Positions 1 through 4,493 of a stretch of 7,897 bases of DNA are shown here, one piece after another; within the stretch, counting starts at the first letter, position 1; each line of letters opens with the position of its first letter. This DNA is from RGIG9079 sp964567845 (GTDB taxonomy: Bacteria > Bacteroidota > Bacteroidia > Bacteroidales > Marinifilaceae). The DNA is taken from assembly GCA_964567845.1 (NCBI GenBank), contig CAZMOG010000081.1:1-7897 (forward strand), read 5' to 3'. Made by a program: the position numbers and the translations under genes. A model generated the notes under the pieces. The model saw nothing but the letters and a program-made list of their open reading frames with translations, did not search any database and had not been told where the DNA came from.

Positions 1-392
1 CCATCGGGAAGTTCTGTGAATCGGCACTCCGTAATTTCCTCGGGAAGATACTCGCCAAGCAACTCAGGCCACTCCATAAAACACCTGCAACCACTGTAAA
101 AATACTCCTCACAGCCAAAATCCAAGGCCTCGCTCGGCTCCTTTAAACGATAAAAATCAAAATGGTAAATAGAATCACCATCTTTAAGCATATACTCGTT
201 TACAATGGCAAAAGTGGGCGATGTTACATCGTCAACACTTCCCAAACTCTCTGCAACTGCTTTAACAAAGGTGGTTTTACCTACCCCCATAGAACCACGA
301 AGAGCAAAAAGAGTTTTGCCCTGAGTATATTCAATAAACTCGCGGGCAACCCTCTTGATATCTTCAAGGCCTTCAATAATCCAGCACTTCAT
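1..392 (-). CDS. tsaE: TsaE, tRNA threonylcarbamoyladenosine (t6A) ATPase, 3' end outside window
   Basis: Cytoplasmic P-loop ATPase that works with TsaB and TsaD to place the threonylcarbamoyl group on A37 of ANN-decoding tRNAs. I translated about 130 residues by eye from the ATG at 392-390. They begin MKCWIIEGLEDIK. A Walker A motif GSMGVGKT is at residues 33-40, the family signature TSPTFAIVNEY at 57-67, HFDFYRL at 77-83 and the Walker B-like MEWPE at 106-110. These are the diagnostic TsaE blocks in the right order. TsaE proteins are usually about 135-155 aa, so only a short C-terminal piece is missing beyond the left edge. The start lies 7 bp after the mrp stop, so it is probably the distal gene of a ygjP-mrp-tsaE transcript. 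No Shine-Dalgarno is visible, as is usual in Bacteroidota. Confidence 0.93.
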   Translation of the reverse strand, partial: MKCWIIEGLEDIKRVAREFIEYTQGKTLFALRGSMGVGKTTFVKAVAESLGSVDDVTSPTFAIVNEYMLKDGDSIYHFDFYRLKEPSEALDFGCEEYFYSGCRCFMEWPELLGEYLPEEITECRFTELPD

Positions 393-399
393 AAACAAC

Positions 400-1479
400 C
401 TACTTTTTAACTCGCACTCTGTGAGTCTCCTCAACTCCACTCTCGATACGGTTAACCAAATTAAGAGCCAAGTGAGCAAACGCATTACCTGTAATCGAGT
501 TTACATCATCTGCAACAGGATGTCCGGCATCGCCTCCATCGCAAATCGATTGGACAATGGGAATCTGGCCCAGCAACTGAATGCCTCGCTCTTTAGCCAA
601 CTCAGCACAACCCTCCTTACCGAAAATGTAGTAACGGTTTTCCGGAAGTTCTGCCGGAGTGGACCGTGCCATATTCTCAACCAATCCCAATACAGGAACA
701 GAAATTCCCGGAGATTCAAACATATTGATTCCCTTAATGGCATCGGCCAAAGCAACCTTTTGAGGTGTACTTACAACCACAGCTCCGGTAAGCGCCACAG
801 TCTGAACCAATGTAAGGTGAATATCACTTGTTCCCGGTGGCAAATCAATTAGAAGAAAATCCAACTCTCCCCAATGTCCTTGCTCCAACAATTGCTTTAA
901 CGCTCCCGATGCCATAGGGCCTCGCCACACTGTTGCCGATGCCGGATCGACAAAGAAACCAATTGACAAAACCTTTACACCAAATGCCTCGATAGGCTCA
1001 ATCAACTCTTTACCATCTACCTCTACCATGTATGGGCGACCGTCTTCGCATCCGAACATTTTTGGAATTGACGGACCATAAATATCTGCATCAACAAGTC
1101 CAACCTTATAGCCCTGCTTAGCCAATGCCACTGCAAGGTTTGCCGATACGGTTGACTTTCCAACGCCACCTTTGCCCGACGATACTGCAATAATATTTGC
1201 AACATTTTCAAGCGATTCCGGGCGCTCCATGTCCTGAGCATAGACAACAGAAATATTAACGGAATAACCAGCCTGCTCCAAAACAGCAGAACACTTGTTT
1301 ACAATACTTTTTTCGAATGGATCACCCTTCTTTGGGAATACCAATTTCAAGGCAACACCACTTTCGTCAACCTTTATATTTTTCACCATATCGAGCGACA
1401 CAACACTCTTCGGTGAACCGGGATATTTTACCTCTGCCAAAATCTCCCTAATATGTTTTACACTCTCCTGATAATCCAT
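400..1479 (-). CDS. mrp: Mrp/ApbC/NBP35-family iron-sulfur cluster carrier ATPase
   Basis: A 359-aa P-loop ATPase of the MinD/Mrp family, thought to bind and hand over Fe-S clusters to client proteins in the cytoplasm. Residues 1 to about 85 form the MIP18/DUF59-like domain. The ATPase domain follows, with the deviant Walker A SGKGGVGKST (101-110), VDADIYGPSIPK (129-140) and switch motif IDLPPGTSD (211-219). The length is normal for Bacteroidota Mrp. The usual CxxC cluster-binding pair after the VENM motif is absent: this stretch reads ENMARSTPAELPENRYYIFG (268-287). Similar CxxC-less versions are, from memory, the rule in Bacteroidales, where Trp-Phe normally stand at the Arg-Ser seen here (271-272). 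The ATG overlaps the upstream ygjP-like stop by one base (TAATG), which implies translational coupling. tsaE starts 7 bp downstream. Confidence 0.95.
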   Translation of the reverse strand: MDYQESVKHIREILAEVKYPGSPKSVVSLDMVKNIKVDESGVALKLVFPKKGDPFEKSIVNKCSAVLEQAGYSVNISVVYAQDMERPESLENVANIIAVSSGKGGVGKSTVSANLAVALAKQGYKVGLVDADIYGPSIPKMFGCEDGRPYMVEVDGKELIEPIEAFGVKVLSIGFFVDPASATVWRGPMASGALKQLLEQGHWGELDFLLIDLPPGTSDIHLTLVQTVALTGAVVVSTPQKVALADAIKGINMFESPGISVPVLGLVENMARSTPAELPENRYYIFGKEGCAELAKERGIQLLGQIPIVQSICDGGDAGHPVADDVNSITGNAFAHLALNLVNRIESGVEETHRVRVKK

Positions 1480-2168
1480 TACCTAATCTGTTTCAACTCC
1501 TTACGCAAAGTTTTATAATCGGGACAAAAGCGTTCAACCAAACTCCAGAACTCATCGGAATGGTTCTTCACCTTTGTATGGCACAACTCATGAATAATGA
1601 CATAATCAATCACCTCATCGCGCGCCAGCATTAACTTCACATTCAGACTTATATTATTTTCACAGGAACAACTTCCCCAATTTGAAGAGTTATTCCTGAA
1701 ACTCAATTTTCCATATTTAAAGCCGCACCGTTCCGCAAGTTGCTTAACACGTTCAGGAAGCAACATTTTGCACTCCTTCCGCATAACTTGAACCATAAGT
1801 TGCTTTGCAACCTTAGTCAAAAGTTCCTTATTTACGGGCGAGGGCGCATAAAGTTTAACTTCGCTACCGAATTCACGCCACTCATAACTTGCTCCTGCAT
1901 GCTGCAAAAGCTCAATGGTATGTAATCGTGTTTTGATTTTATCTCCCAAAGAGTACAGACTTTCAACTTTATGAGCCTCAAACTTTTCCTGATTTTTATC
2001 TATCCACTCCAAATGTTTCCTAATAAACTCAACAACATCAGAGTACGAAAAATCCAATGGAACATTAACCCACACCCCCTTATCGGGAGCCATTCTTAAA
2101 GATAAATTACGGAAGTGTCTTCCTATCCTTACCTCAATTTTATGCCCTTGAACATCAATAAAATCCAT
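1479..2168 (-). CDS. YgjP/DUF45-family zinc metallohydrolase (M48-like)
   Basis: A 229-aa protein of the YgjP/DUF45 (WLM-like zincin) family. It has the zinc site HELCH (193-197 from the ATG), with a probable third ligand in NHSDEFW (about H203). The other family signature, a stretch around RNNSSNWGSCSCENNISLN (158-176), precedes it as in other members. The N-terminal half is a beta-rich region (IEVRIGRHFRNLSLRM) typical of the family. Physiological substrates are poorly known: E. coli YgjP has been linked to UTP pyrophosphatase activity, while many members are annotated only as metallopeptidases, so I give no symbol. An in-frame TTG at 2174 would add two residues. I prefer the ATG at 2168-2166, since all neighbours use ATG. 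The stop overlaps the mrp start by one base. Confidence 0.88.
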   Translation of the reverse strand: MDFIDVQGHKIEVRIGRHFRNLSLRMAPDKGVWVNVPLDFSYSDVVEFIRKHLEWIDKNQEKFEAHKVESLYSLGDKIKTRLHTIELLQHAGASYEWREFGSEVKLYAPSPVNKELLTKVAKQLMVQVMRKECKMLLPERVKQLAERCGFKYGKLSFRNNSSNWGSCSCENNISLNVKLMLARDEVIDYVIIHELCHTKVKNHSDEFWSLVERFCPDYKTLRKELKQIR

Positions 2169-2184
2169 ACACAATCAACGAAAC

Positions 2185-2209
2185 GAGGGCGACCGGAAAA
2201 GCCACCCTC
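2185..2209 (-). terminator. Hairpin between the 93-aa gene and the ygjP-like gene; possible weak terminator or attenuator
   Basis: Read as minus-strand RNA, the arms GAGGGUGGCU and GGUCGCCCUC pair over 10 positions (seven Watson-Crick and three G-U pairs) around a five-base UUUCC loop. Only a broken U run (GUUUCGUU) follows. It sits 27 bp after the 93-aa stop and 16 bp before the ygjP-like ATG. It could partly terminate the 93-aa transcript or act in the ygjP leader. The weak U tract keeps confidence low. Confidence 0.4.
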
Positions 2210-2236
2210 TTATCCATTAAGCGTAATACCGCAAGG

Positions 2237-2518
2237 TTAAGCCTTTACCAACTCGCTCAATTTAGCGAAACACTCATCGGTCTTAGCCATCATATCGCGG
2301 CCGATAGTTGTATAGAAAGCCTTTTTCTCAGCCTTAGCAATTCGCTTACCGTCAGCAATACGAGCGCGGATATCATTTCTATAAGAGATAATATCGTTTA
2401 CCAACTCAGATACCTCGTCATCATGTCTCTGTGCATAGATTGCATAGTTAATACAGTCAGAAATAACTGCGCTTGCCAAACAATCTACATCCTTCTTCAA
2501 ACCTTTAATACTTGCCAT
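2237..2518 (-). CDS. Conserved-type hypothetical protein, 93 aa, helical
   Basis: A 93-aa protein I can only describe, not assign. It is rich in Ala, Lys, Asp and Glu with heptad-like hydrophobic spacing throughout and few helix breakers, so it is predicted to be almost entirely alpha-helical. It has no signal peptide, membrane segment or Cys/His metal cluster. The start MASIKGLKKDVDCLA and the pattern resemble small uncharacterised Bacteroidota proteins I recall, but I cannot name a family. Evidence that it is a real gene is a clean ATG, a well-formed promoter ending about 30 nt upstream (2555-2586) and a downstream hairpin (2185-2209). It sits between aroC (72 bp away) and the ygjP-like gene (68 bp from that gene's ATG) in the same direction. 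It is likely also reached by readthrough from aroC. Confidence 0.75.
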   Translation of the reverse strand: MASIKGLKKDVDCLASAVISDCINYAIYAQRHDDEVSELVNDIISYRNDIRARIADGKRIAKAEKKAFYTTIGRDMMAKTDECFAKLSELVKA

Positions 2519-2554
2519 ATCTATTTATGTTTAACAGTTTCTAATTTCAAACCC

Positions 2555-2586
2555 CAAAAATAGGGATTGAATTTCATCTTTACAAA
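2555..2586 (-). promoter_or_regulatory. Bacteroidota-type promoter for the 93-aa gene
   Basis: On the minus strand a -33 element TTTG (2586-2583) is followed after exactly 20 nt by TATTTTTG (2562-2555), a perfect match to the Bacteroidota -7 consensus TAnnTTTG. The implied start of transcription is near 2548, giving a leader of about 30 nt before the ATG at 2518. The -33 element lies a few bases beyond the aroC stop, so this gene can be expressed apart from aroC. Confidence 0.65.
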
Positions 2587-2590
2587 TTTT

Positions 2591-3480
2591 TCAAAACTTA
2601 TTTGCTCTGTTCTGCAAAAGCAAATCCAATAAAACCATTGCAGCCATAGCCTCGACAACAGGAACTGCACGGGGTACAACACACGGATCATGTCTTCCAT
2701 GAGCAGTAAATTTCACCGCATTTCCGTTAACATCGACACTATTCTGCTCTCTGGCAATGGTAGCCACAGGTTTAAATGCCACCTTAAAGTATATATCTTC
2801 ACCGTTGGTTACACCACCTTGAATACCACCGGAATTATTTGTCAAAGTAGCAACTTTACCATCCTTCATAACAAAAGAATCGTTATGATCACTGCCCCGC
2901 ATCGACGCGGCCTCGAAACCTCGCCCATACTCGAATCCCTTCGCAGCATTTATACTCATCATGGCATGTGCCAACAAGGCTTGGCAACGGTCAAAAACAG
3001 GCTCTCCCAATCCAACAGGAACACCCTGAACCACACACTTAACAACACCTCCTACGCTATCACTCTGAGCTCTAACCTGCTCAATAAGAGCAATCATCTG
3101 CTCAGACTTCTCTGCATTGGGGCATCGCACAATACTCTGCTCAATATGTTCAATCAATGGCACAATGCCATTATCACACCACTCAACATTACCAATTTGA
3201 GTTGTAAAAGCCGTTATCGACACTCCATACCCGGCCAACACCTGCTTTGCTATTGCACCTCCTACAACTCTGGCTATATGCTCGCGAGCCGAAGAGCGTC
3301 CACCACCACGATAATCACGAATTCCATACTTTGTACTCCAAGTATAATCGGCATGCGATGGTCTATAGGTATCCTTTATGTTTGAGTAATCCTTACTCCT
3401 TTGATTCTCGTTTCTTACAACAAAAGCAATAGGCATACCGGTTGTAACCCCTTCGAAAATTCCCGAAAGAATCTCAACGC
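2591..3480 (-). CDS. aroC: Chorismate synthase, main C-terminal part (split by assembly gap)
   Basis: Converts 5-enolpyruvylshikimate-3-phosphate to chorismate, the last common step of aromatic amino acid and folate precursor synthesis, using reduced FMN. The reading frame enters from the N gap at VEILSGIFEGVTTGMP (3478 downward) and continues to a TGA at 2593-2591, about 296 residues. Family motifs are present: RPSHADYTW, the signature GIRDYRGGGRSSARE, GVPVGLGEPVFD, HAMMSINAAKGFEYG, NNSGGIQGG and GRHDPCVVPRAVP near the end. With the 60-residue N-terminal part at 3547-3726 and about 4 missing residues, the protein would be roughly 360 aa, the normal length. An internal ATG at 3436 is not the true start, because conserved sequence extends upstream of it. 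The gene itself looks intact and functional; only the assembly is broken. Confidence 0.93.
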
Positions 3481-3490
3481 NNNNNNNNNN
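3481..3490. other. Assembly gap (10 N)
   Basis: Ten consecutive N inside aroC. The round number suggests an arbitrary scaffold-join spacer. By comparison with the chorismate synthase family, only about 12 nt of coding sequence should lie between the two authentic aroC parts, whereas 66 positions (3481-3546) separate them here. Confidence 0.97.
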
Positions 3491-3545
3491 TACATATTAT
3501 GAAGGTTGTTTTACTTGAAGATGTAAAGGGAAAGGGTAAAAAGGC
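3491..3545 (+). other. Probable foreign chimeric fragment: start of a Firmicutes-type ribosomal protein L9 gene
   Basis: On the plus strand an ATG at 3499 opens MKVVLLEDVKGKGKK (15 residues, to 3543). This matches the N-terminus typical of ribosomal protein L9 from Firmicutes, which usually continues with G. Bacteroidota L9 instead begins like MEIILKEDV. The reading then turns abruptly into antisense aroC at about 3544-3547. Nothing in these 55 bases resembles aroC on the minus strand. I infer a chimeric contig end from another organism's rplI gene, not a resident gene. Recognition of L9 is from memory of the family and rests on a short match. Confidence 0.7.
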
Positions 3546-3546
3546 C

Positions 3547-3726
3547 ATTGCGTGGAGTTGCAATCTTCGATTGTCCCGGACGGCGGCGGTTCAACTCCGC
3601 TTGAATTGCTTGAACATCCAACTCCAATCCGGCCGGACATCCATCAACAACACCACCGACAGCCTCGCCATGTGATTCGCCAAAGCTTGTTAGTGTAAAC
3701 AACTTACCAAAAGAGTTTCCTGCCAT
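3547..3726 (-). CDS. aroC: Chorismate synthase, N-terminal 60 residues (split by assembly gap)
   Basis: The ATG at 3726-3724 opens MAGNSFGKLFTLTSFGESHG, then VVDGCPAG and ELNRRRPGQSKIATPRN, the conserved N-terminus of chorismate synthase, including the FGESHG motif. Authentic sequence ends at Asn60 (3549-3547). The open frame continues to 3511 only through the foreign L9-like fragment, so the apparent 71-aa product ending LFTLSLYIFK is an artefact. The gene starts 12 bp after the slyD stop and is presumably co-transcribed from the slyD promoter, as no promoter is visible in the short spacer. It pairs with the fragment at 2591-3480. Confidence 0.92.
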
Positions 3727-3738
3727 AATCGTGTAATC

Positions 3739-4350
3739 TTAATGCCCGCAACAGCCTGAAGGACCCTCAGATCCATGGTCATGACCACATCCGCATCCAC
3801 AATCATCACCGTGGTCATGTCCGCAACCGCCGTGATCGTGACCACAGCCACCACCGCAACTTCCGCAATTTCCACCGCATGAATGCTTTTGAAGCGCAGC
3901 CAACTCCTCCTCTGTTGCAGGACGCACATCAATAATCTTTCCGGAGAAGTACAAATCCTTACCAGCCAATGGATGGTTGAAATCCATCACAACGGCACTA
4001 TCATTAACTTCAACAATCTTACCCATCAAATGGCGACCCATACTATCAGCCATTGGAATTTCATTTCCAACAACCAAATCGCTCTCCTCAAGAGATGAGA
4101 AGATATCTTTCTCCAACTCCACCACCATCTCCTCGTTTCTCTCGCCGTAAGCACTCTCGGCAACAATCTTGAAAGAGTAATCATCACCGGCTTTCTTCAA
4201 CAAAATGTTTGCCTCGAATAGTGGCAAGGTTTGTTGATGACCGGAGATAAACACCAATGGCTGCTCCTCGGGAGTAGCCTCGACAACAGGGCCATCCTGC
4301 TCTGTTCTCAAAGTATAACTTAAAGTTATAACGTTATCAGGTTGAATCAT
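3739..4350 (-). CDS. slyD: SlyD-type FKBP peptidyl-prolyl isomerase with Cys/His-rich metal-binding tail
   Basis: A 203-aa cytoplasmic prolyl cis-trans isomerase and chaperone. The FKBP core is split around an insert-in-flap domain as in SlyD. It begins MIQPDNVITLSYTLR, has PLVFISGHQQTLPLFE (31-46), insert-domain sequence around 66-120, and returns at the hallmark DFNHPLAGKDLYF (123-135). From about residue 156 the tail is metal-binding: 10 Cys and 8 His in 48 residues, with three GCGHDHG-like units. SlyD tails bind nickel and other soft metals, and in E. coli SlyD supports hydrogenase nickel insertion. Whether this organism has such an enzyme cannot be seen here. A longer frame opening with TTG at 4386 is rejected, because that codon lies inside the -7 promoter box; the ATG at 4350 leaves a leader of about 26 nt. 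aroC follows after 12 bp. Confidence 0.93.
   Translation of the reverse strand: MIQPDNVITLSYTLRTEQDGPVVEATPEEQPLVFISGHQQTLPLFEANILLKKAGDDYSFKIVAESAYGERNEEMVVELEKDIFSSLEESDLVVGNEIPMADSMGRHLMGKIVEVNDSAVVMDFNHPLAGKDLYFSGKIIDVRPATEEELAALQKHSCGGNCGSCGGGCGHDHGGCGHDHGDDCGCGCGHDHGSEGPSGCCGH
3772..3846 (-). repeat. Short in-gene repeats encoding CGHDHG metal-binding units
   Basis: Within the slyD tail three related units encode CGHDHG at residues 169-174, 176-181 and 188-193, joined by Gly, Asp and Cys codons. At DNA level they are imperfect direct repeats (variants of catggtcatgaccac-like sequence). Such repeats can expand or contract by slippage, so tail length may vary among strains. Confidence 0.7.
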
Positions 4351-4383
4351 ATTTCTATCTTTTGTTTTAAAAATTTCAAAGCA

Positions 4384-4418
4384 CAAAAATAGTTATAAAA
4401 TACCGAATTTCGAACCAA
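4384..4418 (-). promoter_or_regulatory. Promoter of slyD (and probably aroC), Bacteroidota type
   Basis: On the minus strand TATTTTTG (4391-4384) matches the Bacteroidota -7 consensus TAnnTTTG exactly. The -33 element is weaker: TTGG begins at 4418, 24 nt upstream of the -7 box, slightly long, or TTCG (4414-4411) lies 19 nt upstream with one mismatch. Transcription would start near 4377, about 26 nt before the slyD ATG at 4350. This fixes the slyD start. Confidence 0.55.
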
Positions 4419-4429
4419 TAACAATTTTA

Positions 4430-4463
4430 TTTGCTCAACACTTCGAAAAGACAATGAAATTTG
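4430..4463 (+). promoter_or_regulatory. Candidate promoter of the nadB-nadC fusion gene (and pheT)
   Basis: TTTG (4430-4433) is followed after 22 nt by GAAATTTG (4456-4463), a match to TAnnTTTG apart from the first base. Transcription would begin near 4470 with a leader of about 24 nt before the ATG at 4494. No other plus-strand element in the 143-bp divergent region fits better. No promoter is visible in the 15-bp spacer before pheT, so pheT is probably transcribed from here too. Confidence 0.4.
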
Positions 4464-4478
4464 GTAATTTCGCACCAA
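4461..4478. promoter_or_regulatory. Inverted repeat overlapping the nadB-nadC promoter, possible operator
   Basis: TTGGT (4461-4465) and ACCAA (4474-4478) are perfect inverted arms around an 8-bp centre, and pairing resumes after one mismatch (AA with TT). It overlaps the end of the candidate -7 box and the predicted transcription start, where a repressor would act. I do not recognise it as a known NAD-regulator box. The arms are short, so chance is possible. Confidence 0.3.
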
Positions 4479-4493
4479 TTTAGATAAAAGCAA

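Larger units (their letters stand above)
4406..4479. repeat. Direct repeat pair in the divergent slyD / nadB-nadC intergenic region
   Basis: AATTTCGAACCAAT (4406-4419) and AATTTCGCACCAAT (4466-4479) agree at 13 of 14 positions and are exactly 60 bp apart. The left copy overlaps the -33 region of slyD and the right copy lies at the expected transcription start of nadB-nadC. They could be operator sites for one regulator, or chance AT-rich similarity. Confidence 0.45.

Noticed and set aside
162..852. Two overlapping plus-strand open frames (82 and 165 aa)
   Set aside because: They lie antisense to tsaE and mrp, both of which are well supported by motifs.
2690..3385. A 231-aa plus-strand open frame
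   Set aside because: It is antisense to aroC, whose motifs are clear on the minus strand. The peptide is Ser/Thr/Ile rich without domains, a typical shadow frame.
3499..3543. A genuine resident rplI (L9) gene
   Set aside because: Only 15 codons are present before the sequence becomes antisense aroC. The residue pattern is not Bacteroidota-like and it abuts the N gap.
4351..4386. N-terminal extension of SlyD by 12 residues from a TTG at 4386
   Set aside because: The codon overlaps the predicted -7 box, the extra residues do not match SlyD, and MIQPDNVITL is the usual type of start.
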